From Methylobacterium terricola (GTDB lineage: Bacteria > Pseudomonadota > Alphaproteobacteria > Rhizobiales > Beijerinckiaceae), in assembly GCF_006151805.1 (NCBI RefSeq), contig NZ_VDDA01000010.1:1-64000 (forward strand): a stretch of 64,000 bases of DNA, read 5' to 3'. Shown here one piece after another: positions 8,231 to 16,409 of the stretch (positions within the stretch are counted from its first letter, which is position 1; every line of letters starts with the position of its first letter). The notes under the pieces are model-generated. The model ran no database searches. It had not been told where the DNA came from and was given only the letters and a program-made list of their open reading frames with translations. The position numbers were made by a program, and so were the translations under genes.

Positions 8231-9541
8231 ATGCTGGCCCTGCTCGGCCTGTGCACCATCGCGCTGCTGCTCGCCGCCATTCTGACCAAGCGCCTGTCGC
8301 CGCTCGTGGCGCTGATCGTGATCCCGGTCGCCGCCGCCCTCGTCGGCGGGTTCGGGCTCGAGACCGGCAAGTTCGTGCTCGCCGGCATCCAGAGCCTGGC
8401 GCCGGTCGTCGGCATGTTCGTGTTCGCGATCCTGTTCTTCGGGATCGTCAGCGACGCGGGCCTCCTCGACCCGATCATCGACCGGATCCTCGCCACTGTC
8501 GGCACGCGCCCGAGCCGGATCGTACCCGGCACGACGCTGCTCGCGCTGCTGATCCATCTCGACGGCTCGGGCGCCGTCACCTTCCTGATCACCATCCCGG
8601 CGATGCTGCCGCTCTACGACCGGGTCGGCATCGACCGGCGGATCCTCGCCTGCGCGGCCTCGCTGGCGGCGGGCGTGAACTTCCTGCCCTGGACCGGACC
8701 GATGATCCGGGCGTCCGCCGCGCTCAAGCTGCCGATCCCCGACATCTTCACGCCGCTGGTGCCGGTGCAGGCGGTCGGCCTCGCCTTCATCTTCGCCGTC
8801 TCGTACTGGCTGGGCGCGCGCGAGGAGCGCCGGCTGAAGCACGCGCGCGCCGGAGCCGTGGAGGCCGCCGCGGCCGGCGCACGCGCGCTGAGCGACGCCG
8901 AGCGGGCCTTGCGGCGGCCGGACCGGTTCTGGCCGAACCTCATCCTCACGGTCGCGGTGCTCGGCACGATGGTGCTGATGGCCGAAAAAATCCCGCCGGC
9001 CTTGATGTTCATGCTCGGTACGGCACTGGCGCTGATCATCAACTACCCGAGCGTCGACGCGCAGCGCCAGCGCATCGACGCCCACGCCAAGGCCGCCATC
9101 CTGATGGCGTCGATCCTGCTGGCGGCGGGCGTGTTCACCGGCATCATGCAGGGCACCGGCATGCTGGAGGCGATGGCGCAGAGCGCGGTGGCGGTCGTGC
9201 CGCCGGGTCTCGCCCCGCACATCCCCTTCACCCTCGGCCTCGTCTCGATGCCGCTCAGCATGCTGTTCGACCCCGATTCGTTCTATTTCGGCGTGCTGCC
9301 GGTGGTGGCCGAGGTCGCCCATCAGCTCGGCGTGCCGCCGCTCCAGGTCGCGCAAGGCGCCCTGCTCGGCCAGATGACGACCGGCTTTCCGGTGAGCCCG
9401 CTGACCCCGGCGACCTTCCTGGTCTGCGGCCTGTGCGGCATCGACCTCGCCGACCACCAGAAATTCACCTTCCCGTTCCTGCTCGCGGCCTCCGTGGTGA
9501 TGACCTTCGCGGCCGTCGCCTTCGGGGTGTTCCCGCTCTGA
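8231..9541 (+). CDS. CitMHS family citrate/carboxylate-metal:H+ symporter
   Basis: A 436-residue integral membrane protein with about eleven or twelve hydrophobic segments. The sequence matches the CitMHS family in its start (LLAAILTKRLSPLVALIVIP), in the segment FFGIVSDAGLLDPIIDRIL, in LIHLDGSGAVTFLITIPAML and in FLPWTGPMIRASAAL, and has the typical central charged cytoplasmic loop near 195-235. CitMHS proteins import citrate complexed with Mg2+, Ca2+ or similar ions together with protons. A strong Shine-Dalgarno GGGAGG precedes the start. It leads an operon with an AtuA-like pair and is divergent from a LysR regulator, so the substrate may be a di- or tricarboxylate fed into that pathway rather than citrate itself. 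Confidence 0.88.
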   Translation: MLALLGLCTIALLLAAILTKRLSPLVALIVIPVAAALVGGFGLETGKFVLAGIQSLAPVVGMFVFAILFFGIVSDAGLLDPIIDRILATVGTRPSRIVPGTTLLALLIHLDGSGAVTFLITIPAMLPLYDRVGIDRRILACAASLAAGVNFLPWTGPMIRASAALKLPIPDIFTPLVPVQAVGLAFIFAVSYWLGAREERRLKHARAGAVEAAAAGARALSDAERALRRPDRFWPNLILTVAVLGTMVLMAEKIPPALMFMLGTALALIINYPSVDAQRQRIDAHAKAAILMASILLAAGVFTGIMQGTGMLEAMAQSAVAVVPPGLAPHIPFTLGLVSMPLSMLFDPDSFYFGVLPVVAEVAHQLGVPPLQVAQGALLGQMTTGFPVSPLTPATFLVCGLCGIDLADHQKFTFPFLLAASVVMTFAAVAFGVFPL

Positions 9542-9558
9542 CCGACAGGGGATCTCGC

Positions 9559-10896
9559 ATGAGGACACTCCGCCTGGGCGCCGGGGCCGGCTATGCCGGC
9601 GACCGGATCGAGCCCGCCCTCGAGCTCGCCGAGCACGGCGCCCTCGACTACCTCGTCTTCGAGTGCCTGGCCGAGCGCACCATCGCGCTCGCCCAGCAAG
9701 CCCGCCTGCGCGATCCCGCCGCCGGCTACGACCCGCTGCTGGAGGCCCGGATGCGGGCGGTGCTGGAACCGTGCCGGCGCCACGGCACCCGCATCGTCAC
9801 CAACATGGGGGCCGCCAACCCGCTGGCGGCCGCCGAGAGGACCCGGTCGATCGCCCGCGACCTCGGGCTCGCGGGGCTGAAGGTCGCGGCGGTGACCGGC
9901 GACGACGTGCTGGAGGCGGTCGGGGCCGGCGATTACGAGATCCTGGAGACGGGCGGCCGGGTGCGCGATCTCGGCAACCGGGTGATCTCGGCCAACGCCT
10001 ATCTCGGGGCAGGTCCCATCGCCGAGGCGCTGGCGCAAGGCGCCGACGTCGTCATCACCGGCCGTGTCGGCGATCCGGCCCTGTTCCTGGCACCGCTGAT
10101 CCACGCCTTCGGCTGGGCGCTCGACGACTGGGACCGGCTCGGTCGCGGAACGCTGGCCGGACATCTCCTCGAATGCGCCGGCCAGGTCACCGGCGGCTAC
10201 TTCGCCGATCCGGGGGTGAAGGACGTGACGGGCCTCGCCCGCCTCGGCTTTCCCATCGGCATCGTCGACGAGGACGGCGGGATCGAGATCACCAAGGTGC
10301 CGGGATCCGGCGGGCAGGTGACGCTGGCGACCTGCAAGGAGCAACTGCTCTACGAGGTGCATGACCCCGCCCGCTACCTGCAGCCCGACGTGGTGGCGGA
10401 TTTCTCCGAAGTGACCATGGAGGCCGTCGGCCCCGACCGGGTGCGGGTGACGGGCGGGCGCGGCCTGCCTGCGACCGGGCTCCTCAAGGTCTCGGTCGGG
10501 CTGATCGATTCCTATGTCGGCGAGGGCCAGATCTCCTATGCGGGGCCCGGCGCCGCGGCGCGCGGCCGCCTCGCCCTCGCCATCGTGCGCGAGCGCCTGG
10601 CGATCACCGGCGTGCGGACGAGCGAGCTGCGCTTCGATCTGATCGGGGTCGATTCGCTGCACGGCGCCCGCCTGGCGGGCGAGGCCGAGCCCTACGAGGT
10701 CCGCCTTCGCGTCGCCGGGCGCTGCGACAGCCTCGGCGAGGCGGCGCGGATCGGCAACGAGGTCGAGACGCTCTACACCAACGGCCCGGCCGGCGGCGGC
10801 GGCGCCTGGAAGTCGGCCCGCGAGGTGGTGGGCGTGCTCTCGGTGCTGGTGCCGGCAGCGCTCGCCCGGCCGAGCGTGCGGATGATCGAGGCATGA
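9559..10896 (+). CDS. AtuA family (acyclic terpene utilisation, DUF1446) protein
   Basis: The 445-residue protein matches the DUF1446/AtuA N-terminal domain along its length: RLGAGAGYAGDRIEPALELA, DYLVFECLAERTIALAQ, TNMGAANPLAAAERT, DVVITGRVGDPALFLAP and CAGQVTGGYFADPG. AtuA was named in the Pseudomonas citronellol/geraniol pathway, but homologues in many genomes sit beside carboxylate transporters and have no defined reaction. Here it follows CitMHS by 17 bases with the Shine-Dalgarno CAGGGGA, and the C-terminal ferredoxin-like domain often fused in this family is encoded by the next gene. The role in acid or hydroxy-acid catabolism is inferred from context. Confidence 0.82.
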   Translation: MRTLRLGAGAGYAGDRIEPALELAEHGALDYLVFECLAERTIALAQQARLRDPAAGYDPLLEARMRAVLEPCRRHGTRIVTNMGAANPLAAAERTRSIARDLGLAGLKVAAVTGDDVLEAVGAGDYEILETGGRVRDLGNRVISANAYLGAGPIAEALAQGADVVITGRVGDPALFLAPLIHAFGWALDDWDRLGRGTLAGHLLECAGQVTGGYFADPGVKDVTGLARLGFPIGIVDEDGGIEITKVPGSGGQVTLATCKEQLLYEVHDPARYLQPDVVADFSEVTMEAVGPDRVRVTGGRGLPATGLLKVSVGLIDSYVGEGQISYAGPGAAARGRLALAIVRERLAITGVRTSELRFDLIGVDSLHGARLAGEAEPYEVRLRVAGRCDSLGEAARIGNEVETLYTNGPAGGGGAWKSAREVVGVLSVLVPAALARPSVRMIEA

Positions 10897-10907
10897 GGGA
10901 GACGACG

Positions 10908-11219
10908 ATGAAGCTGCGCGCGCTCGCCCATTCCCGGACCGGCGACAAGGGCAACACCGCCAACATCTCGCTGATCGCGCACGACCCGGCCGATTATCCG
11001 CGCCTCGAACGCCACGTGACGGCCGAGCGGGTGCGAGCCCATTTCGCCGGGATCTGCACCGGCACGGTGACCCGCTACGCCCTGCCCCGCCTCGGCGCCC
11101 TCAACTTCGTGCTGGGCGAGGCGCTCGGCGGCGGGGTCACCCGCTCCTTGGCGCTCGATGCGCACGGCAAGGGCCTGAGCGCGGCCCTCCTGGACATGGA
11201 AATTCCGGACGAGGGGTGA
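10908..11219 (+). CDS. AtuA-associated ferredoxin-like-fold small protein
   Basis: The 103-residue product matches the C-terminal portion of long AtuA proteins (start LRALAHSRTGDKGNTANISL, then GTVTRYALPRLGALNFVLGE and a C-terminal SLALDAHGKGLSAALLDMEI). The chosen ATG at 10908 has GGGAGA seven bases upstream. An ATG at 10893 overlaps the preceding stop by four bases and is the alternative. The two genes are therefore translationally coupled and the proteins probably form one complex equivalent to the fused form. The biochemical function is unknown. Confidence 0.8.
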   Translation: MKLRALAHSRTGDKGNTANISLIAHDPADYPRLERHVTAERVRAHFAGICTGTVTRYALPRLGALNFVLGEALGGGVTRSLALDAHGKGLSAALLDMEIPDEG

Positions 11220-11390
11220 GGGTGATTCAGGGTTTCGAGCGGGTGTGGCGGGGGGGAGGTGGCGGACAGGACGGGGTTTCGCTCGCCCCGCCCGCGGCGG
11301 GACTGGCGGGGAAGCCGGACGAGCGCGGATTCCCTCCTCTCGCCCCCACGCCCGGGGCTGTCCGGGGACAGTCGGGGTCAAGAAGAGGCT

Positions 11391-11446
11391 CGGGTCCTCG
11401 TCTCGCCCCGATTTCTCGCCGGGAGAGGAGAAGACCCGCACCTTTT
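11391..11446 (+). terminator. Probable terminator of the CitMHS-AtuA operon
   Basis: CGGGTC (11391-11396) pairs with GACCCG (11433-11438), with further partial pairing of the TCTC and GAGA segments inside, and is followed by TTTTT at 11442-11446. The stem is imperfect but the T-run supports an intrinsic terminator. The rest of 11220-11510 shows no convincing gene. Confidence 0.45.
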
Positions 11447-11510
11447 TCGAGCCGCCGATGACCCAAAGCCCCCGGCTGCCCTCGTGACGGGGACGCTTCC
11501 CATCCGCATC

Positions 11511-11542
11511 ATTGTTGACAATCATACGATAAGAATGATGAT
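11511..11542 (+). promoter_or_regulatory. Promoter with overlapping GntR-type operator
   Basis: ATTGT-TG-ACAAT (11511-11522) is an inverted repeat of the TTGT-N2-ACAA type bound by GntR/FadR-subfamily repressors. It overlaps a consensus -35 TTGACA (11515-11520), and a -10-like GATGAT follows 16 bases later (11537-11542). The AT-rich patch contrasts with its surroundings and lies about 60 bases before the oxidoreductase start. A near copy of the half-site lies before the gntR gene (12879-12894), which fits autoregulation. Confidence 0.5.
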
Positions 11543-11599
11543 GGCCCGACGCCGCGGGGCATTCCCCCGGCCTTTCCCATCCGTCACGGGTCGTCACCG

Positions 11600-12877
11600 A
11601 TGAAGCTCGCATCCTACTGGCTCGAGACCGCGCCGCCGTTCGCGGCCGGCAGCCCCGGCCCGGCGGAGGGACGGTTCGACGTCGCGGTGGTGGGGGGCGG
11701 CTTCACCGGCCTCTCGGCGGCGCTCGCGCTGGCGAAGCGCGGCGCCAAGGTGGCGGTGCTGGAGGCGGACGGCGTCGGCAGCGCCGCTTCGGGCCGCAAC
11801 GGCGGCCAGTGCAACAACGGCTTCGCGTCGGATTACCGCGCGATCGTCGGCCGGTTCGGCGAGGAGCGGGCGGCGGCGCTCTACCACGCCTACGACGCGG
11901 CGGTGGACAGCGTCGAGCGGCTGATCCGCGAGGAGGGGATCGACTGCGATTTCCGCCGCACCGGCAAGATCAAGCTGGCGGCCAAGCCCGAGCACGTCGA
12001 CAAGCTGCAGCGCACCCTCGAGGCGGTGTCGCGCCGGGCCGACCCGGAGGCCCGCTTCGTTCCCGGCCGCGAGATCCGGCAGGAGATCGGGTCGGACGCG
12101 TTCTACGGCGGCCTGGTCTATCCGAAGAGCGGCGGGATGCATGTCGGCAAGTTCGCCCGCGGGCTGGCCCGGGCGGCGGCCGGGCATGGCGCCGCCGTGT
12201 TCGAGCACGCCCCCGTCACCGGCCTCCGGCGGTTGGAGGGGACTGCCCACGAGGTCACCACGGCCCGCGGCACGCTGACCGCCGATCAGGTGCTGATGGC
12301 GACGGGCGCCTCGATGGTCGGGCCGCTCGGCTGGTTCCGCCGCCGCATCGTGCCGGTCGGCTCGTTCGTGATCGTCACCGAGCCGCTGCCGCGCGACGTG
12401 CTCGACCGGCTGATGCCGACCCGCCGCATGGCGACCAACTCGAAGAATGTCGGGTGCTATTTCCGGGTCACGCCGGACGACCGCCTGCTGTTCGGCGGCC
12501 GGGCGCGGTTCGCGGTCTCGAACCCGCTCTCGGACGAGAAGAGCGGCCGGGTGCTGCGCCGCGCCCTCGACCAGGTCTTCCCGGAGCTCGCCCGGGCCCG
12601 GATCGACTATTGCTGGGGCGGCGTCGTCGACATGACCGCCGATCGCCTGCCGCGGGCGGGGGCGCGCGACGGGCTGTACTACGCGATGGGCTATAGCGGC
12701 CACGGCACCCAGATGGCGACCCATATGGGGCAGGTGATGGCCGACGTGCTGGAGGGGCGCAGCGAGCGCAACCCCTTCGCGGGCTGGGACTGGAAAGCCA
12801 TCCCCGGGCATTTCGGCCCGCCCTGGTTCCTTCCCTTCGTCGGCGCGTATTATCGTCTGCAGGATGTCCTGCATTAG
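11600..12877 (+). CDS. FAD-dependent amine/amino-acid oxidoreductase (DadA/OrdL/PuuB-like)
   Basis: The 425-residue product carries an N-terminal FAD-binding Rossmann motif VVGGGFTGLSAALALAKRGA at about residues 32-51, the family block SGRNGGQCNNG, and the C-terminal FAD segment with GYSGHGTQMATHMG. These blocks place it with gamma-glutamylputrescine oxidases (PuuB/OrdL) and other DAO-superfamily flavoenzymes that oxidise primary or secondary amines to aldehydes or imines. It is predicted cytoplasmic. It is followed by a GntR/FCD regulator that starts 35 bases downstream, and a putative operator precedes it, so it is probably an inducible amine-catabolic enzyme. No aldehyde dehydrogenase or ligase partner is adjacent, so the substrate is open. 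Confidence 0.82.
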   Translation: MKLASYWLETAPPFAAGSPGPAEGRFDVAVVGGGFTGLSAALALAKRGAKVAVLEADGVGSAASGRNGGQCNNGFASDYRAIVGRFGEERAAALYHAYDAAVDSVERLIREEGIDCDFRRTGKIKLAAKPEHVDKLQRTLEAVSRRADPEARFVPGREIRQEIGSDAFYGGLVYPKSGGMHVGKFARGLARAAAGHGAAVFEHAPVTGLRRLEGTAHEVTTARGTLTADQVLMATGASMVGPLGWFRRRIVPVGSFVIVTEPLPRDVLDRLMPTRRMATNSKNVGCYFRVTPDDRLLFGGRARFAVSNPLSDEKSGRVLRRALDQVFPELARARIDYCWGGVVDMTADRLPRAGARDGLYYAMGYSGHGTQMATHMGQVMADVLEGRSERNPFAGWDWKAIPGHFGPPWFLPFVGAYYRLQDVLH

Positions 12878-12878
12878 G

Positions 12879-12894
12879 ATTGTTGTCAGATCAT
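12879..12894 (+). promoter_or_regulatory. Second putative GntR-type site
   Basis: ATTGTTGTCAGATCAT closely resembles ATTGTTGACAATCAT at 11511-11525, with one substitution and one inserted base. It begins directly after the oxidoreductase stop and lies 19 bases before the chosen gntR start. It is a weaker palindrome than the first copy. Confidence 0.35.
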
Positions 12895-12912
12895 GGGCGG
12901 GGCGTGAGCGCG

Positions 12913-13635
12913 ATGGCGAGCCGGAACGACACGAGCGCGAAGGCCGCGGCGACCAAGAGGCTGCCCCGCACCACCCTGTCCGGCCAGATCGCCGAACAGA
13001 TCCGGGCCTCGATCCTCGACGGGACCTATCCGCTCGGCGCGCAGCTCAACGAGATGGAGCTGGCCTCGACCTTCGGGGTCAGCCGCGGGCCGGTGCGGGA
13101 GGCGCTGCAGCGCCTGATCCAGGAAGGCCTGCTGCGCAGCGAGCCGCATCGCGGCGTGTTCGTGCCCGAGCTCGCGCCCTCCGATCTCATCGACATCTAT
13201 TTCGTGCGCCGCTCCCTCGAACTCGTCGCGATGCGGCGCATCCTCGAGACGCCCGAGCGCGGCGGCGTGGTGCGTGACCTCGCGGCCATCGTGCGCCAGA
13301 TGAAGGCCGCGGTGCGCCGCAAGGACTGGCCGCAGGTCGCCGACCTCGACATGCAGTTCCATCGTCGGATCGTCGACGAGGCCGGCAGCGAACGCCTGAC
13401 CCGCAGCTTCGCCACGCTCCAGGCCGAGACCCGGCTGTGCCTGCAGATGCTGATGGGCGGCTACCGCGAGAACGCGGCGCTGATCGACGAGCATCAGCTC
13501 CTCGTCGACCTGATCGAGCGCGGCGCGATCGAGCCGGCCCTCGCCGAGCTGGAGCGCCATTTCGGCGATCCGGTCCGGACGCTTCACAAGGCCAATGCTT
13601 CGCGCAAGGAGAAGCTCGGTGCCGAAGCGGCCTGA
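12913..13635 (+). CDS. GntR family transcriptional regulator, FadR/FCD subfamily
   Basis: About 240 residues from the ATG at 12913; a GTG nine bases upstream is an alternative. The winged helix-turn-helix covers roughly residues 15-85 (SGQIAEQIRASILDGTYPLG, then LNEMELASTFGVSRGPVREA), followed by an all-helical FCD ligand domain (about 95-225) with the metal-binding residues expected around DLDMQFHRRIVDEAG and the C-terminal helix with DEHQLLVDLIERGA. FCD-type repressors bind small carboxylates or amino acids and commonly repress the neighbouring catabolic gene, here the flavin oxidoreductase. Confidence 0.9.
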   Translation: MASRNDTSAKAAATKRLPRTTLSGQIAEQIRASILDGTYPLGAQLNEMELASTFGVSRGPVREALQRLIQEGLLRSEPHRGVFVPELAPSDLIDIYFVRRSLELVAMRRILETPERGGVVRDLAAIVRQMKAAVRRKDWPQVADLDMQFHRRIVDEAGSERLTRSFATLQAETRLCLQMLMGGYRENAALIDEHQLLVDLIERGAIEPALAELERHFGDPVRTLHKANASRKEKLGAEAA

Positions 13636-13864
13636 GGTCGGCCTCTGATCTCGTCCGACCCTGGCAAGCCAGGCTCACGCTTAATCCCCGGTGAGCCGAA
13701 CCTGCGCAGTTTGCCGCGATCCCGTCCGGTTTCGCTGACCAGCCGAACAGAGCCTGGGGACTCGACTTGGCTCAGCTTCGATTTCGGCTGGATCGGCTGT
13801 CACACGCATGTTACTTGGCGACTACGGACTGATTCGGTCCGCTCTCCCCTTCCTGGGAACAGCC

Positions 13865-14692
13865 ATGATGCTCCGGTTTCGCTTGGGCCGGCTGGCCTGC
13901 CTGTCGGCGGCCGTCGTCGCCGGTCACGTCGCTGCGGCCTTTTCCGCGGTGGCGTGCCCGGCCCCGCTGCCGCCGGCGGCGGAGCGGATGAGCCTGAGCC
14001 TGACCGAGGCCCATGTGGCGCGGCGCGAACCGGTGCAGGTGCTCGCCATCGGCTCGTCCTCGACCGAGGGCATCGGCGCCTCCGCGCCGGACCGGACCTA
14101 TCCGCACCTGCTGGAGCAGTCCCTGCGCACGGCTTGGCGCGGCACCCCGGTCGGCGTGACCAATGCCGGGATCGGCGGCGAGACCGCCGACCAGACGCTG
14201 GTGCGCCTCGCCGAGGCCCTGAAGCAGCCGGTCAAGCCCGATCTGGTGATCTGGCAGGTCGGCACCAACGACGCGATCACCGGCGGCGACGAGGCCGCCT
14301 TCCGCCGCCGGCTCGAGCATGGCGTCGCCCTGGTCCGCGCCGCCGGCAGCGACCTCATCATCCTCGACCAGCAATACTACCCGGCAATCCCCGACCATGC
14401 CCGCTACGAGCGCTTCGTCGGCCTCGTCGCCGCGGTCGCGGCGGGGGCCGAGGTGCCGGTCTTCTCGCGCTACGCCTTGATGAAGGACTGGAACCGGCAG
14501 GATCCCGCCCTGCTCGCCGGCATGCTGTCCTCCGACAACTTCCACATGGGCGACCAGGGCTATGCCTGCCTCGCCCAGGCGCTCGGCCGCGACATCCTCG
14601 ACGCGGTCACCCCGCGCCCCGATCCGCTCCAGGCTGTGGCCCGGGCCAAGCGCCAGCCGCTGCCGGATGCGCAGGCGATGCGGCGGGGCTGA
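13865..14692 (+). CDS. Secreted SGNH/GDSL-family hydrolase
   Basis: The 275-residue product starts with a signal peptide (MMLRFRLGRLACLSAAVVAG, then a hydrophobic Ala-rich stretch and a likely cleavage site near residue 30, before CPAPLPP). SGNH blocks follow: block I reads AIGSSSTEG, with serine 65 as likely nucleophile although the usual GDS is GSS; block II is NAGIGGETA; block III is QVGTNDA (Asn 135); and block V is DNFHMGD with the D-x-x-H pair. Such enzymes are periplasmic or exported esterases, lipases or acyl-glycan esterases. Two adjacent ATGs at 13865 and 13868 are equivalent. A clean terminator follows. Confidence 0.85.
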   Translation: MMLRFRLGRLACLSAAVVAGHVAAAFSAVACPAPLPPAAERMSLSLTEAHVARREPVQVLAIGSSSTEGIGASAPDRTYPHLLEQSLRTAWRGTPVGVTNAGIGGETADQTLVRLAEALKQPVKPDLVIWQVGTNDAITGGDEAAFRRRLEHGVALVRAAGSDLIILDQQYYPAIPDHARYERFVGLVAAVAAGAEVPVFSRYALMKDWNRQDPALLAGMLSSDNFHMGDQGYACLAQALGRDILDAVTPRPDPLQAVARAKRQPLPDAQAMRRG

Positions 14693-14737
14693 GCGGCGAC
14701 AGGCTTGCCAGGATACAGGTTGCCGTAGTGACGTGTG

Positions 14738-14766
14738 CGCCCCCGGACGGATCCCGTCCGGGGGCG
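14738..14766 (+). terminator. Strong hairpin terminator after the SGNH hydrolase
   Basis: CGCCCCCGGACGG (14738-14750) and CCGTCCGGGGGCG (14754-14766) form a perfect 13-bp stem with a three-base loop, followed by TCGTCTTGT. It lies 45 bases after the stop codon. Confidence 0.75.
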
Positions 14767-14838
14767 TCGTCTTGTGCGCTCTCGTTCCGAACGCTGGAAC
14801 ACCAGTCCGATCCGCCCGGCCGTCTCGATATCCTCGGC

Positions 14839-14877
14839 GTCATTCCGGAGCCGCGACAGCGGAGCCCGGAATCGTGA
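14839..14877. repeat. Dispersed palindromic repeat element
   Basis: ATTCCGG (14842-14848) pairs with CCGGAAT (14866-14872), and inside it CCGC pairs with GCGG across GACA. The element starts GTCAT and has the core GCGGAGCCCGG, as at 60971 and 6959. It lies in a 320-base non-coding gap (14693-15012) between a plus-strand gene and the end of a minus-strand operon. No gene is seen in the gap. Confidence 0.6.
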
Positions 14878-15012
14878 AAAGCGAGTGCGTCAGGACAAAG
14901 CGGACAGCGCCCCGCGTGACGCTCTCCCACCTGAGTGTCTGGAGTCCGGGCTCCCCTGCGCGGCCCCGGACTGACACGGTCCGGGCGAAGCTCCGCCGCA
15001 CGCCGACGCGCC

Positions 15013-16398
15013 TTACAGGGCCGGGGCCCGCCAATGCCATTCGGTCGCTTCCTGATACGCCTGCCCGACCCGAAGCGCCGTCGCCTCGTCGTAGCCGCGG
15101 CAGACGATCTGCAGCGAGAGCGGCAGCCCGCCCGCCGTGAACCCGTTCGGCAGCGCCAGGGCGCAGAGTTCGAGCAGGTTGCCGAAGCGGGTGAAGCGCG
15201 ACGGCATCACCGCCTGGTCGACGGCATCGAGGGGGATCGCCGCGGTCTCGGTGGTCGGGGTCAGGAGCGCGTCGATGCCGTCCATCGCCCGGGCATAGGC
15301 GGCCTTCATCTCGGCCTGTAGCCGGCGGGTGCGCAGGTAATCCTGCGCGCTCACCCCGGCGCCGGCCAGGGTACGCAGGCGGACATCCTCGTCGAGACGC
15401 GAGGCCCGATCCTCCGACAGGGTGCCGTTGAAGAAGTAGCACTCCGCCTGCACGATCGCCGAGGCGGTGACGAGGTCGGCGAAGCGGAACGGCAGCGCGA
15501 CGTCGACGATCTCGGCGCCGAGCCGGGCGAGTTGGTCGAGGGAGGCGTCGTAGGCGTCCAGCATCTCAGGCGAGACGCCGTCCCGCTCCGCCGCCGGCAT
15601 CCGGGCGAGGCGCAAGGCCCGCACCCCGCGGTGCAGCGCCGGCATCGGGTCCTCCGGCACGATGCCCCGCGTGTTGGGATCGCGCGGGTCGGGCCCAGAG
15701 AGGATCGTGTAGAGCAGCGCCACGTCCTCGACGCTGCGCGCCATCGGTCCCGGCGTGTCGAGCGTCGTGCTCAGCGGCACGATACCGGCGGTGCTGACCC
15801 GGCCGATCGTGACCTTGAGGCCGGTCAGCCCGCAGAACGAGGCCGGCAGCCGCACCGAGCCGCCGGTATCGGTACCGATCGCCCACGGCGCCATCCGGGC
15901 CGCCACCGCGACGCCCGAGCCGCTCGACGAGCCGCCCGGGGTGCGGGGCGTCGCGCGATCCCAGGGGTTCCAGGGCGTGCCCATGTGCTGGTTGGTGCCC
16001 CAGCCGCCATAGGCGAACTCGACCGTGTGGGTCTTGCCGAGCACGATCATGCCCTGCGCCAGCATCCGCCGGGCGATGGTGGCAGTCTCGGTGGCGCGCC
16101 GCACGCGGAAGTGCGCCGAGCCGCCGGTCGTGATCCGGCCCTCGAGGTCGATCAGGTCCTTCAGCGCGACCGGTACGCCGTGCAGCGGACCGACGGCGTG
16201 GCCGGCGCGGATCATCCGGTCGGCGCCCTCGGCGGCGAGCCGCGCGTCGTCGGCGTAGACCTCGACGAAGGCCTGAAGCTTCGGCTCCAGCCGCGCGATC
16301 CGGTCGAGATGCGCCTCGACGGCCTCGACCGGCGAGACCTCCCGGGAGGCGATGGCGCGGGCGAGGTCTCGGGCGGGACGCTCGGTCAAATCTGTCAC
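15013..16398 (-). CDS. Amidase signature family hydrolase
   Basis: About 461 residues with the amidase-signature catalytic triad: the lysine in VALKDLIDLEG (residue 80), the cis-serine in GGSSSGSG (159) and the nucleophile serine in TDTGGSVRLP (181). These enzymes hydrolyse C-N bonds of carboxamides, such as aryl- or acyl-amides or Glu-tRNA in GatA. The protein lacks GatB/C partners here and resembles free-standing amidases. The GTG at 16398 is preferred because GAGGAG lies eight bases upstream; a further GTG at 16413 would overlap the upstream stop. It follows a peptide-type binding protein by 11 bases, suggesting that an imported amide or peptide is hydrolysed. Confidence 0.88.
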   Translation of the reverse strand: MTDLTERPARDLARAIASREVSPVEAVEAHLDRIARLEPKLQAFVEVYADDARLAAEGADRMIRAGHAVGPLHGVPVALKDLIDLEGRITTGGSAHFRVRRATETATIARRMLAQGMIVLGKTHTVEFAYGGWGTNQHMGTPWNPWDRATPRTPGGSSSGSGVAVAARMAPWAIGTDTGGSVRLPASFCGLTGLKVTIGRVSTAGIVPLSTTLDTPGPMARSVEDVALLYTILSGPDPRDPNTRGIVPEDPMPALHRGVRALRLARMPAAERDGVSPEMLDAYDASLDQLARLGAEIVDVALPFRFADLVTASAIVQAECYFFNGTLSEDRASRLDEDVRLRTLAGAGVSAQDYLRTRRLQAEMKAAYARAMDGIDALLTPTTETAAIPLDAVDQAVMPSRFTRFGNLLELCALALPNGFTAGGLPLSLQIVCRGYDEATALRVGQAYQEATEWHWRAPAL

Positions 16399-16409
16399 GG
16401 GAACGCTCC

